A stretch of 43,375 nt of DNA from Phycisphaerales bacterium. Lineage in GTDB: Bacteria; Planctomycetota; Phycisphaerae; Phycisphaerales; UBA1924. A program made the translations under genes and the position numbers. The notes under the pieces were generated by a model. It was not told the origin of the DNA, ran no database searches, and worked only from the letters and a program-made list of their open reading frames with translations. The stretch spans positions 1 to 43,375 of the forward strand of contig JALWOY010000190.1 of the NCBI GenBank assembly GCA_027083355.1. The letters run 5' to 3'. Within the stretch, counting starts at the first letter, position 1. The number at the start of each line of letters is the position of its first letter. Positions 23,298-31,239 of this stretch are shown one piece after another.

Positions 23298-24677
23298 TCA
23301 GCGTCTCGGTGAACGGGGCCGATTCGACCGTTTGGACGGGTTCGGCGGATGCGGGCCACGGCCCCGTTCGGGCTGCTCGGCCAGGTTCGCGGGGGACGGC
23401 CCGGGAGAAGGCGCCGAGGCGGACGGCGGGGTGCCCGGCGTGCTGTTGGGGGCGTTTTCCGGGCGGGTTTCTGGGCTGTTGCCGGCGGGATTGATCCTGC
23501 CGAAGATCATCCGCCCGGCCGAGGTCTGCAGCGAGCTGCGGACGGTGAGCGTGACGTCTTGGCCGATCGCCCCGGCGCCGTCCTCGGCGATGACCATGGT
23601 GCCGTCGTCGAGATACCCGACGGCCTGGCCGGGCTGCTCTCCGGGCTTGAGCAGGCGGATCTCGAGGGTGTCACCCGGGACGAGGGAGGGCTTGAGCGCG
23701 TTGGCCAGGTCGTTGATGTTCAGCACCGGCACGCCGCGGAAACCGGCGATGCGGGCCAGGGCGAGGTCGCCCGTGACGATCATGCCCGGCATCTCCCGGG
23801 CGAGCTCGACGAGCATCTGGTCGACGGCCTTGCCGGGGATGGGTGATTCGTCGATCGTCACGTCGAGCTGGGCGTTGCGCTGGAGCCGGGCGATGACGTC
23901 CAGCCCGCGTCGGCCCTTGGCGCGTTTGAGCTTGTCCGGCGAGTCCGCGAGCATCTGCAGCTCGTTGACCACGAAGAAGGGGATGACGATCGGGGCCTGG
24001 ATGAAGCCCGTTTCGCACACATCGGCGATCCGGGCGTCGATCAGGGCGCTCGAATCGAGCAGCAGGGGCCGCTGCCCGCGGATCTGCCGGGCGAACTCGA
24101 CATACGGGATCACGAGCCGGAAGTCGCCCTGCGTCTGGAGAACGGTCGAGATCCCGAGGTAGCACAGACAGATGCCCAGCAGCACCTTGATCGAGTTGAC
24201 GATGGCCTCGTTCTGGGCGAAATCCCAGCTCGTGGCGATCAGGTCGACCACGAACCCGAGCGCGACCGTCACGATCAGCCCCGCGATCAGCCCGAAGACG
24301 ATGCCGCCGAACGTCTGGAGCTTCTTGTTGGGCGTGAGCAGATCGACCGCAAGAAAAAGCACGGCCAGCGTGATCGACGCCGACAGGGGGATCCACCACT
24401 GGGCCGCCAGTGTGAACATCAGCCCCGGCGTGACCGACTCGCCGAAATCCAGAATATTCAGCAGCGTCACGGTGACGATGAGGATGATGAACGCGGCCCG
24501 GACCATGCGGAGGATGGCCCCGCGCTGCCGCCGCTCGGCCTCGGCGGGGCTGAGCACCTTCATCAGCGACCGGTCGCCCCCCCGGCTCACCCGTCCCCCC
24601 TGGCCCTCTCGATCCCCTCGGTCGGCCGGGTCCGTGGGCGATGCCCGCCCCGTTTGCGTGTCGGCGTGGTCTGCCAT
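23298..24677 (-). CDS. Membrane PIN/TRAM-domain protein (YacL-like)
   Basis: 459 residues. An acidic/basic N-terminal 50 residues precede four membrane helices (about 58-170: [56 protein letters not shown] and one more). A PIN nuclease-fold domain follows from about 200 ([47 protein letters not shown]) with the Asp and Glu residues of the active site. A TRAM domain is near 345-400 ([30 protein letters not shown]). The arrangement matches B. subtilis YacL, a membrane PIN/TRAM protein of uncertain role in RNA handling. A low-complexity Pro/Ser-rich tail of about 50 residues ends the protein. ATG 24677 follows TACACT by six bases. Confidence 0.9.
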   Translation of the reverse strand: MADHADTQTGRASPTDPADRGDREGQGGRVSRGGDRSLMKVLSPAEAERRQRGAILRMVRAAFIILIVTVTLLNILDFGESVTPGLMFTLAAQWWIPLSASITLAVLFLAVDLLTPNKKLQTFGGIVFGLIAGLIVTVALGFVVDLIATSWDFAQNEAIVNSIKVLLGICLCYLGISTVLQTQGDFRLVIPYVEFARQIRGQRPLLLDSSALIDARIADVCETGFIQAPIVIPFFVVNELQMLADSPDKLKRAKGRRGLDVIARLQRNAQLDVTIDESPIPGKAVDQMLVELAREMPGMIVTGDLALARIAGFRGVPVLNINDLANALKPSLVPGDTLEIRLLKPGEQPGQAVGYLDDGTMVIAEDGAGAIGQDVTLTVRSSLQTSAGRMIFGRINPAGNSPETRPENAPNSTPGTPPSASAPSPGPSPANLAEQPERGRGPHPPNPSKRSNRPRSPRR

Positions 24678-24683
24678 GACAGG

Positions 24684-24689
24684 AGTGTA
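24684..24689 (-). promoter_or_regulatory. -10 box TACACT for the PIN/TRAM gene (leaderless)
   Basis: TACACT (24689 to 24684 on the minus strand), six bases CCTGTC, then ATG 24677. It lies back to back with the SRP RNA promoter. Confidence 0.55.
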
Positions 24690-24708
24690 CGGGACGCGCC
24701 GCGGGGGC

Positions 24709-24714
24709 TAGCAT
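24709..24714 (+). promoter_or_regulatory. -10 box TAGCAT of the SRP RNA gene
   Basis: TAGCAT is followed by six bases (CGTCCT). Then comes 24721, the first base of the long closing stem of the predicted RNA. The spacing equals that of the leaderless protein genes. Confidence 0.55.
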
Positions 24715-24720
24715 CGTCCT

Positions 24721-24849
24721 CGACCCGCTCCGGTGACGGCCGGGCCCGGCTCACGGGTGGCCCGTGAACCTGGTCAGGGCTTGACCGCAGCAGCCATAAG
24801 CGTGTGTCATCCGGTGTTTCGGTGTCCTGGCCGTCACCGGGGCGGGTCG
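24721..24849 (+). ncRNA. ffs: Signal recognition particle RNA (small bacterial SRP RNA, 4.5S-like)
   Basis: An RNA of about 129 bases. With the Ffh protein it targets nascent membrane proteins to the membrane. The conserved Ffh-binding domain is plain: TGAACCTGGTCAGG, ten bases, then AGCAGCCATAAGC (24764-24801). The symmetric loop CAGG/AGCA is flanked by GGU and GCC exactly as in E. coli 4.5S RNA. The ends close in a 21-bp stem (24721-24741 with 24829-24849) with a single G-U wobble, a rod shape typical of SRP RNA. CACGGGTG (24752-24759) also pairs, with one bulge, with CATCCGGTG (24808-24816). The ten bases between the loops, GCTTGACCGC, leave a UGAC (URRC-type) apical loop closed by a U-C mismatch instead of the common GGAA on a C-G pair. 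There is no Alu-domain extension. The mature ends could be trimmed. Confidence 0.87.
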
Positions 24850-24877
24850 TTCATGACGCCGAGCGGGCCGGGTGCGG

Positions 24878-24883
24878 TAGACT
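24878..24883 (+). promoter_or_regulatory. -10 box TAGACT for the DUF1569 gene (leaderless)
   Basis: TAGACT, six bases CGTCGC, then ATG 24890. Confidence 0.55.
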
Positions 24884-24889
24884 CGTCGC

Positions 24890-25438
24890 ATGACCGTCGA
24901 TACGAAATCGGCTCCCCGCCGCTCGCTCCGCTTCGATTCGTTCGATGAGATCCTCACCGAGATCGGGCGCATCGAGGCCGCGATGCACGCCGGGACGGCG
25001 ACCACCACCGGCAACTGGAGCATCGGGCAGATCGGCGACCACTGCGCCCGGTTCATCCGCTTCGCCTGTGACGGGTTCGAGGCGAAGGCGCCCGCGCCCG
25101 TCCGCTTCTTCGCCCGGCTGTTCATGCTGAAAAAAGCCCTGAGCGACGAGCCGATCCCGCCCGGTTTCCGGCTCCCGAAAAAAGCCGCTTCGATGCTGCC
25201 CGAGCCGGGGGTGACGGACGCCGAGGGCATCGGCGAACTCCGCAAGCAGCTCAAGCGTGTCCTCGCGGGAAAGGACATGACTTGCGACAGCCCGCTGCTC
25301 GGCCCGCTCTCGCACGAGCAATGGGTGCACCTGCAATGCAAACACTGCGCCCTGCACCTCGGGTTCATCGACCTTGGCGACAACCCCCGCGGCCCGGCCG
25401 AGAACAACCCCGATGCCTGCTGCCGCGGTGCGGAATAA
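24890..25438 (+). CDS. DUF1569 (DinB-like four-helix) protein
   Basis: 182 residues of the DUF1569 family, common in planctomycetes. Visible: LRFDSFDEILTEIGRIEAAM (about 13-32), NWSIGQIGDHCARFIRFACD (about 43-62), a PAPVRFFARLFMLKKALSDE stretch and a C-terminal HEQWVHLQCKHCALHLGFID. The His residues at HC (about 53), EQWVHLQCKHCALH and the helix pattern resemble the DinB metal-binding fold, but the enzyme activity is unknown. ATG 24890 is six bases from the TAGACT box. It is followed by a hydrolase gene 77 bases downstream. Confidence 0.85.
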   Translation: MTVDTKSAPRRSLRFDSFDEILTEIGRIEAAMHAGTATTTGNWSIGQIGDHCARFIRFACDGFEAKAPAPVRFFARLFMLKKALSDEPIPPGFRLPKKAASMLPEPGVTDAEGIGELRKQLKRVLAGKDMTCDSPLLGPLSHEQWVHLQCKHCALHLGFIDLGDNPRGPAENNPDACCRGAE

Positions 25439-25515
25439 AAAACCGCGGGAGCGGATCGAACGGAGGCCGGTTTGACGCCGGCCGCAGAATACGCCGGCTG
25501 GAGGCGATCGCCGAG

Positions 25516-26406
25516 ATGGATGCACACAGGATGCTCGACCCCGCCGCATGGCTCGGCTTCGCCCCCCTCCTCGCCGCGGGGTTGCTGCTCTACATCGCGG
25601 CACTCACCGCCGTCACGCTCCGCATGCTCCGTCACCCGCCAAGGAAAACCTACGGCTGGGCGGTCGCGCGCGGCGTCGCGGGCGAACCGTCCGAACTCAC
25701 TACGCCGAGACGGTTCGAGCGCTGGACGTTCTCGCGGGCCGGGCTCAATTTCGAGGTCTGGGATATCGCGGGCGAGCGACCCGCCGGGCCGGTTGTGGTC
25801 GTCACCCACGGGTGGGGTGGCTCGAGGATCGAGATGCTCTCACGCGTCCCCGCGATCGCACCGGCGTCCGCTCGAATCATCCTCTGGGACATGCCCGGCT
25901 GCGGAGAAACCGCCGGTGCCTGCACACTCGGGGGCCGCGAACCGGCGGACCTGCTCGCCCTGCTCGGCGTCGTTGATCAGCCGGCCGTGCTGCTCGGGCA
26001 CTCCTTCGGCGCGGAAGTCTCTCTGCGTGCCGCTGCGTCGGCCGATCGTCTCGTCCGGGGCCTCATCCTCGAAGCGCCCTACCGCCGGGGGATCACGCCC
26101 GCGAGCAACATCCTCCGCGCCGTCGGGTTCCCGTATCGGGTGAACCTGCCGCTGGCGTTGGCGATCATCGCGATGAGCAACCGGGAAAGCCCGCGATCGA
26201 AATGGGCCGACCTCGCGTCGATCCCGATCGGGGACACGCCCGTGCTCACACTCCACGGCTCGGCCGACAGGATCTGCCCCCCCGAAGATGCGCGCTCTTT
26301 CCCCGGTGAGTTCGTGCTCGTCGAGGGCGCGGGCCACAACGATGTGTTCGAGCATGAGCAAGCCGCCGAACACACCCGCGCGTTCCTCGACCGGCTGAGC
26401 GGATGA
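25516..26406 (+). CDS. Membrane-anchored alpha/beta hydrolase
   Basis: 296 residues. One N-terminal helix (about 10-33, LGFAPLLAAGLLLYIAALTA) anchors an alpha/beta-hydrolase domain: VVVVTHGWGGSRIEMLSRV with the oxyanion HGWGG, the nucleophile Ser163 in LLGHSFGAEVSLRAA, an Asp in LHGSADRICPPED and a His in EGAGHNDVFEHE, a full catalytic triad. The substrate cannot be told. ATG 25516 is chosen; GGAGGCG lies ten bases before it, a wide but possible spacing, and ATG 25531 in the same frame is the alternative. The frame is open further upstream to 25282, but that part overlaps the DUF1569 gene. Confidence 0.87.
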   Translation: MDAHRMLDPAAWLGFAPLLAAGLLLYIAALTAVTLRMLRHPPRKTYGWAVARGVAGEPSELTTPRRFERWTFSRAGLNFEVWDIAGERPAGPVVVVTHGWGGSRIEMLSRVPAIAPASARIILWDMPGCGETAGACTLGGREPADLLALLGVVDQPAVLLGHSFGAEVSLRAAASADRLVRGLILEAPYRRGITPASNILRAVGFPYRVNLPLALAIIAMSNRESPRSKWADLASIPIGDTPVLTLHGSADRICPPEDARSFPGEFVLVEGAGHNDVFEHEQAAEHTRAFLDRLSG

Positions 26407-26457
26407 AACCGCCCGCCGGGCATCAATCGACGTGAGACTCGGTGATCGGGCCGGTGC

Positions 26458-27132
26458 TCACCCGAGGCGTATCGTCTCCCCCGGCTGCATGATCCGCGCC
26501 TCGACGCCCTCGGGCCTGAACCCGCTCATGTCGCTCGTGAGCAGGGGCCAGGTGCCGAAATGGATCGGCACGGCGATCGGGGCGCCGATCCATTCCGCGG
26601 CGCGTGCGGCGTGCTCGGGGCCCATCGTGAAGCGGTCCCCGGCGCAGATCAACGCCACGTCCGGCTTGTAAAGCTCACCGATGAGCTTCATGTCGGAGAA
26701 CAACGCGGTGTCGCCCGTGTGATAGATCGTCTTGCCGCCGATCGAGACGACCACGCCGCAGGGCATGCCCATGTAGCGGCCCTCGTATGAGCTGCTGTGG
26801 AAGGCCTGCGTCATCGCGATGAACCCGAAGTCGGTCTCGACGCGACCGCCGGGGTTCATCGGTTCGAGTTTCTCGACGCCGTGGTGCTCGCCGAGTTCGT
26901 TGCAGATCTCGAAGGCGGCGTAGACGGTCGCGCCCGTGCGTTTCGCGATCGCGGGGGTGTCGCCGAAATGGTCGGCGTGGCCGTGCGAGAGCGCGATGTG
27001 CGTGCAATCGATGTCGTCGGCGGACTTCTTCGCCGAGGGATTGCCCGTCAGGAACGGGTCGATCGCGACGGCGTGCGGGCCGGATCGGACGAGGAACGAC
27101 GCGTGCCCGAGGAACTCGATCTCGACGGTCAT
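26458..27132 (-). CDS. UPF0173-type metal-dependent hydrolase (beta-lactamase fold)
   Basis: 224 residues. The metallo-beta-lactamase motif SHGHADHFGD gives His50, His52, Asp54 and His55. Other marks are EIEFLGHASFLVRS at the start, AIDPFLTGNPSA, QAFHSSS, IYHTGDTALFSDM, DVALICAGDRFTMGPEHA and PIHFGTWPLL, the set of the UPF0173 (YtkL-like) family. The natural substrate is not known. ATG 27132 has a strong GAAGGAGG upstream. It lies downstream of the low-complexity gene, but a terminator stands between them, so the two are probably separate transcripts. Confidence 0.95.
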   Translation of the reverse strand: MTVEIEFLGHASFLVRSGPHAVAIDPFLTGNPSAKKSADDIDCTHIALSHGHADHFGDTPAIAKRTGATVYAAFEICNELGEHHGVEKLEPMNPGGRVETDFGFIAMTQAFHSSSYEGRYMGMPCGVVVSIGGKTIYHTGDTALFSDMKLIGELYKPDVALICAGDRFTMGPEHAARAAEWIGAPIAVPIHFGTWPLLTSDMSGFRPEGVEARIMQPGETIRLG

Positions 27133-27180
27133 GGGGAGGCCTCCTTCGTGTGCAAGAAGAAACACGATTGTATCGGCGCA

Positions 27181-27208
27181 CAAAAAAACGGGGCGGTGCG
27201 CCCCGTTT
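27181..27208 (-). terminator. Rho-independent terminator of the Phe/Gly/Asn-rich gene
   Basis: A perfect 10-bp stem, AAACGGGGCG (27186-27195) with CGCCCCGTTT (27199-27208), loop GTG. Read on the minus strand, the stem is followed by a run of T (TTTTTTT to 27182). It lies 26 bases past the stop of the low-complexity gene. Confidence 0.9.
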
Positions 27209-27233
27209 CCCGGAGTCTGCCATGAACGGCCGA

Positions 27234-27704
27234 TCAGGCGGCCTGTGTCTGGGTGTTGCCGTTGACGGGGTTCACGAACCCGAAGGGGGTGAAGCCCGCG
27301 AAGCCGAACGGGACATTCTGCCCGAACGGAGTGTTCTGCTGGTTGTTCTCGTTGCTGTTGCCGGAGGCGTTGGCGGAGAAGAAGCCCCAGTTGACAGGCG
27401 AAGCGAATGGGACGTTGAAGTCCGGGTTCCAGTTGTTCCAGAAGAAGGGGGTGTTCCACCCGCCGAAACCGTTGCTCCAGTTGCCGAAGTTGTTGCTCCA
27501 GTTGCCGCCGGCGAATTGGGGGAACCCGCCAAACTGGCCGGGGACGTTGTTGTTCCAGGGGGTGTTCCAGGCGTTGTTCCACCAGCCGCCGAACGGGCTG
27601 AAGCCGCTCCACGGGAAGCCGCCGAAACCGCCGAAACCGCCGAAACCACTGTTGTTTCCGGCAAACGGACCGAACTGCTGGGCGCTGAACGGGAAGAAGC
27701 TCAT
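27234..27704 (-). CDS. Phe/Gly/Asn/Trp-rich low-complexity protein without basic residues (unknown)
   Basis: 156 residues not like any family I know. By count it has 29 Asn, 28 Phe, 28 Gly, 15 Pro and 11 Trp. There is no Lys, Arg, His, Cys, Ile, Leu or Tyr, and only one Asp and one Glu. Motifs recur: FGGFGGFGGF, PFGGWWNNAWNTPW, GNWSNNFGNWSNGF and FGFAGFTPFGF. It has no signal peptide and no hydrophobic helix in the normal sense. Such FG/NW-rich sequence is what one expects of a disordered, self-sticking polymer (compare FG-nucleoporins or silk-like proteins); that is analogy only. The start is ATG 27704 behind AAGAGGAC. The frame is open upstream to 27860, but with ordinary composition. A perfect terminator follows, so the gene is clearly a transcription unit. 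Confidence 0.85.
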   Translation of the reverse strand: MSFFPFSAQQFGPFAGNNSGFGGFGGFGGFPWSGFSPFGGWWNNAWNTPWNNNVPGQFGGFPQFAGGNWSNNFGNWSNGFGGWNTPFFWNNWNPDFNVPFASPVNWGFFSANASGNSNENNQQNTPFGQNVPFGFAGFTPFGFVNPVNGNTQTQAA

Positions 27705-27841
27705 GGGATGTCCTCTTTGCAATGATGTGCGTGACACGGCGCGGTTTTCGCGCCGCCCCGGCCGGTGCGGCGCCACGCCGGCACAAGCCCCGCCCGGGAT
27801 GCGACCTATCGGGCGGAAAGAGGGCCCACTTTGTCCCGAAC

Positions 27842-27876
27842 CGGAAAAATCGGGGATCAAACGGGAAAAATCGGGG
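27842..27876. repeat. Direct repeat of about 14 bp upstream of the low-complexity gene
   Basis: CGGAAAAATCGGGG (27842-27855) and CGGGAAAAATCGGGG (27862-27876) lie about two helical turns apart. They are between the gpsA stop (27879) and the low-complexity gene's start (27704), so on the minus strand they are upstream of that gene. They might be paired operator sites. Confidence 0.5.
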
Positions 27877-27878
27877 TT

Positions 27879-28910
27879 TCACCCGACGGTTTCGTCCTTC
27901 ATCCCCCGGCTCATCAGCCGACCGATCGCCTCCAGCGGGTCCAGCCCACCGAACAACACGTCGTGGACGGCGTCCGTGATGGGCATCTCGACGCGGTATT
28001 TCTTCGACAGGGCAACAACCGAGCGCGTTGTGGCGACGCCCTCGACGACCATCGTGGTCCGGTCGAGATAGTCACTCAGCCGCTCGCCCCGCCCCAGGGC
28101 CTCGCCGCACGAGCGGTTGCGCCCGTGCGGGCTGAAGCATGTCGTGGCCAGATCGCCCACCCCGGCGATCCCGAAAAACGTGTCCTGCGAGGCGCCCATG
28201 GCGGTGCCGAGCCGGGTGATCTCCGCCAGCCCCCGCGCGAGCAGGGCGCTCTTGGCGTTCGAGCCCGCCCTCAGGCCGTCGAGCACGCCCGCGGCGATGG
28301 CGATGACGTTCTTGGTCGCCCCGGCGAGCTCGACCCCCAGCAGATCGGCCTTGGTATAGATCCGCATCCAACTCGTCGTGAACAGTCTCTGGAGCACCCC
28401 GGCGAAACCCGGATCGTCCCCCGCGGCGATCATCGTCGCCGGCAGACACCGGGCGAGCTCGGTGGCAATCGTGGGCCCCGAGAGACACCCGATCGGGCGG
28501 GGTTTGCCGTCGGGGTCGTCGCCCAGCACGTCGGTAATGATCTGCGTCGGACGGAGCAGTGTGTTGTTCTCGATGCCCTTGGCGACACTGACCACCCCGG
28601 CTTCAGGGGGGACGAAAGGCCGCAATCGGCCCCACGCCGACCGCATGTGCTGAACGGGGATCGCCGAGACGATCAGGTCCGCATCCCGCAGGGCGCGGGC
28701 CCCGTCGGCGGTCACGGTTACGGCGTCGTGCAGCCGAAACCCCGCGAGTCGCTCGCTCGTCCGCGTCTGTGCCAGTGCCTCGGCTTCCGCGGGAGGGTGT
28801 CCCCACATCGTGACCCTGGGGGCCGGTTCTGCCCGGGAGGCGTCTGTGAGGATGCCGGCGCAGACGAGGCCCATCTGCCCGCAGCCGAGGATCGTGACGT
28901 TTTCGGGCAT
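27879..28910 (-). CDS. gpsA: NAD(P)H-dependent glycerol-3-phosphate dehydrogenase
   Basis: 343 residues, normal for GpsA. It reduces dihydroxyacetone phosphate to sn-glycerol 3-phosphate for phospholipid synthesis in the cytoplasm. Seen: the Rossmann motif ILGCGQMGLVCAGIL (7-21), DADLIVSAIPVQHMR, VVSVAKGIENNT, the catalytic Lys in ELAGATKNVIAIAAGVLDGL, GIAGVGDLATTCFSPHGRN and VVEGVATTRSVVALSKK. ATG 28910 has GGAGG upstream. It diverges from the P-type ATPase gene. Confidence 0.97.
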   Translation of the reverse strand: MPENVTILGCGQMGLVCAGILTDASRAEPAPRVTMWGHPPAEAEALAQTRTSERLAGFRLHDAVTVTADGARALRDADLIVSAIPVQHMRSAWGRLRPFVPPEAGVVSVAKGIENNTLLRPTQIITDVLGDDPDGKPRPIGCLSGPTIATELARCLPATMIAAGDDPGFAGVLQRLFTTSWMRIYTKADLLGVELAGATKNVIAIAAGVLDGLRAGSNAKSALLARGLAEITRLGTAMGASQDTFFGIAGVGDLATTCFSPHGRNRSCGEALGRGERLSDYLDRTTMVVEGVATTRSVVALSKKYRVEMPITDAVHDVLFGGLDPLEAIGRLMSRGMKDETVG

Positions 28911-29004
28911 CGTCGGCCCTCCACAACAGGGAATGAACCGGGGTCCAAGCCGGATCGTATGGGGTCCGGGGTGAGTGCGGGCGAACCGAGCCGTTGACGG
29001 GGTC

Positions 29005-29010
29005 TAGAGT
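29005..29010 (+). promoter_or_regulatory. -10 box TAGAGT for the CPS-type P-ATPase gene
   Basis: TAGAGT at 29005-29010 would give a leader of about 55 bases that contains GGGAG (29058-29062) before ATG 29073. This is a normal leadered gene. Confidence 0.4.
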
Positions 29011-29072
29011 ATGGCCCCCGCGGGGAGCACGAACGCAGCCCGATCAAACAGGAATCTGGGAGCCGACCGCAC

Positions 29073-31133
29073 ATGACCCAGCTCACGGCGGAACACGCGT
29101 CGCACGATCACCATGAACATCCACACCACGACGGCGACAGCCCGGTGGTGTGCTGCTCGCACCATGAGCTCGAGATCGAGCGGTACATCATCCTCTACCT
29201 CATCGGCGGGATGCTCGCGCTGACGAGCTGGATCGCGGGGCTGGCGAAAATCTCCAGCCCGCTGGTGACGATCCTCCCGGCGGTGATCGGGGCGATCATG
29301 CTCGCGCTGCCCCTGTTCAAGGCGTCGTACGAGGAGATCTTCATCAAACGCCGGATCTCGTCGTCGTCGCTGGCGGCGCTGGCGATCCTGGCGGCGATCG
29401 CGGCCGAGCAATACATCACCGCGGCGTTGCTGGCGTTCATCCTGCTCGTGGCCGATCAGGTCCTCCGCCGGACGGCTTTCGGTGCCCAGCGGGCGATCGA
29501 GGAGTTGGTCGGCCTGACCCCCGACATCGCGCGCATCGTCGAGGGCGACAGCGAGCGCGAGGTGCACGCGGGCGAGGTCGAGGTGGGGATGATCGTCCGC
29601 GTCCGGCCCGGCGAGAACCTGCCGGTCGACGGCGAGGTGATCAAGGGCTACTCGACGATCAACCAGGCCTCGCTGACGGGCGAGGCGATGCCGATCGAGG
29701 CCGACGTCGGGACCGAGGTCTTCGCCGGCACGACGAACCTGACGGGTGTGATCGACGTCCGCGTGACGCGCACGGGCGACGACACCACGATCGGCAAGGT
29801 GAGCCAGCTCATCCGCGAGGCGGAGTCGAGCAAAAGCCCGCGGCAGCTGCTGATCGAGCAGGTGAGCCGGTTCTTCGTGCCCGTGTCGCTGGCGATCGCG
29901 GCGCTCGTGTGGTATCTGAACCAGGGCACGGACGACGCGGCGATCAAGGCGATCACGGTGCTCGTGGTGGTCTGCCCGTCGGCGTTGCTGCTGGCCAGCC
30001 CGTCGGCGATGGTGGCGGCGTTCGCGTCGGCGGCGCGGCTCGGAATCATGATCAAGCAGACGAACTTCCTCGAAGCCGCGGCCGGGGTCGACGCCGTCGT
30101 GCTCGACAAGACCGGGACGATCACGACCGGGTCGTTCGAGGTGAGCCGGCTCGCGCCCGCCGAGGGCGTCGAGGGTGCCGAGCTGCTCGCCGCCGCCGCC
30201 GCCGCCGAGCAGAGCAGCAATCACCCCCTCGCCTCCTCGATCATGCGCACGGCGAAAGCGGCGAGGATCAGCCCGGCCGAGGTGCACCGCTACGAGGAGC
30301 TGCACGGCCGGGGTGTGCGGGCCGAGACCGCCATGGGCGAGATCGCCGCGGGCCGGGCGGCGTGGATCCGCGAGTTGGCGCCCGACGCGGCTTCGCAGAT
30401 CGACCACGTCGAGCAACGCATCGAGGGGATGAGCGGCGTGCATGTCCTGCTCAACGGCCGCTACCTCGGGGCCGTCGGGCTCGAAGACCAGATCCGCCCG
30501 CAGGCCAAGCCCGTGATCGATCGGCTCCGCGAGTACGGCGTGCGGACGATCGCGCTGTTCACGGGCGATCGGCTGAGCGTCGCCAAGCGCGTCGGGATGG
30601 CCGTCGGCGCCGACCGCGTCGAGGCCGAGTGTCTGCCCGAGGAGAAGCACCAGCTGATCCGCGACATGGTCAATCGCGGCTACAAGACGATGATGGTCGG
30701 CGACGGGATCAACGACGGGCCCGCGCTGGCCGAGGCGGACGTGGGCGTGGCGATGGGCCTTCGCGGGTCGGACATCGCGACCAACTCGGCGGGCGTCGCG
30801 CTGATGACCGACGACCTGAACCGCCTGCCGTTCCTCGTCGATCTGGGACGCCGGACGCGGGCGATCATCGGGCAGAACATCGCCGCCTCGATCCTGATCG
30901 CGCTGGTGGGGCTGACCCTGGCGGCCACGGGCAACCTGGGCCACGGCGGTGCGGCGGTCTTCTTCGCGGCCATGTTCCACTTCGCCGGGGACGTGTTCGT
31001 ACTGGGCAACTCGTTCCGTCTGTTCCGCTTCGGCGAAGACTTCCTCGCCGCAGAGCACGCCGCCCGCGAGGCCGCCCGCGAACATCACCGCGTCCAACGC
31101 GAGGGCAGCGTGCGGCTGGCCAACACCGCGTGA
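29073..31133 (+). CDS. Heavy-metal P1B-type ATPase with a CPS membrane motif and His-rich N-terminus
   Basis: 686 residues. The N-terminal HASHDHHEHPHHDGDSP has many His, then CCSHHE; there is no classical CxxC metal-binding domain. ATPase marks: the actuator LTGEAMP, the phosphorylated Asp345 in DKTGTITTG, SNHPLASSIM (nucleotide-domain His-Pro), GDGINDGPALAEADVGVAMG near 545. The membrane motif that sets metal choice is Cys301-Pro-Ser303 (VVVCPSALLLASPSA). CPC, SPC and CPH are the common versions, so the transported metal cannot be read from rules; zinc, cadmium or another divalent ion is likely given the His-rich start. After the last helices, the C-terminal 40 residues are polar. ATG 29073 is preceded by GGGAG. 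No regulator of the ArsR or MerR type is adjacent. Confidence 0.93.
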   Translation: MTQLTAEHASHDHHEHPHHDGDSPVVCCSHHELEIERYIILYLIGGMLALTSWIAGLAKISSPLVTILPAVIGAIMLALPLFKASYEEIFIKRRISSSSLAALAILAAIAAEQYITAALLAFILLVADQVLRRTAFGAQRAIEELVGLTPDIARIVEGDSEREVHAGEVEVGMIVRVRPGENLPVDGEVIKGYSTINQASLTGEAMPIEADVGTEVFAGTTNLTGVIDVRVTRTGDDTTIGKVSQLIREAESSKSPRQLLIEQVSRFFVPVSLAIAALVWYLNQGTDDAAIKAITVLVVVCPSALLLASPSAMVAAFASAARLGIMIKQTNFLEAAAGVDAVVLDKTGTITTGSFEVSRLAPAEGVEGAELLAAAAAAEQSSNHPLASSIMRTAKAARISPAEVHRYEELHGRGVRAETAMGEIAAGRAAWIRELAPDAASQIDHVEQRIEGMSGVHVLLNGRYLGAVGLEDQIRPQAKPVIDRLREYGVRTIALFTGDRLSVAKRVGMAVGADRVEAECLPEEKHQLIRDMVNRGYKTMMVGDGINDGPALAEADVGVAMGLRGSDIATNSAGVALMTDDLNRLPFLVDLGRRTRAIIGQNIAASILIALVGLTLAATGNLGHGGAAVFFAAMFHFAGDVFVLGNSFRLFRFGEDFLAAEHAAREAAREHHRVQREGSVRLANTA

Positions 31134-31226
31134 TCGGTCCGGCATCGCGGAATCGGGTGTCGGGGCGCGGGGAAATAGTCCTGCTGCTTTGACAGGCGGG
31201 ACGCATGTCCCACCGGTCTGGCAACC

Positions 31227-31232
31227 TACGCT
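31227..31232 (+). promoter_or_regulatory. -10 box TACGCT for the aldo/keto reductase gene (leaderless)
   Basis: TACGCT, seven bases TGTCGCT, then ATG 31240. Confidence 0.45.
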
Positions 31233-31239
31233 TGTCGCT

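Noticed and set aside
28994-28999. TTGACG as a -35 box for the CPS ATPase gene
   Set aside because: Only five bases separate it from TAGAGT, too few for a promoter with that -10 box.
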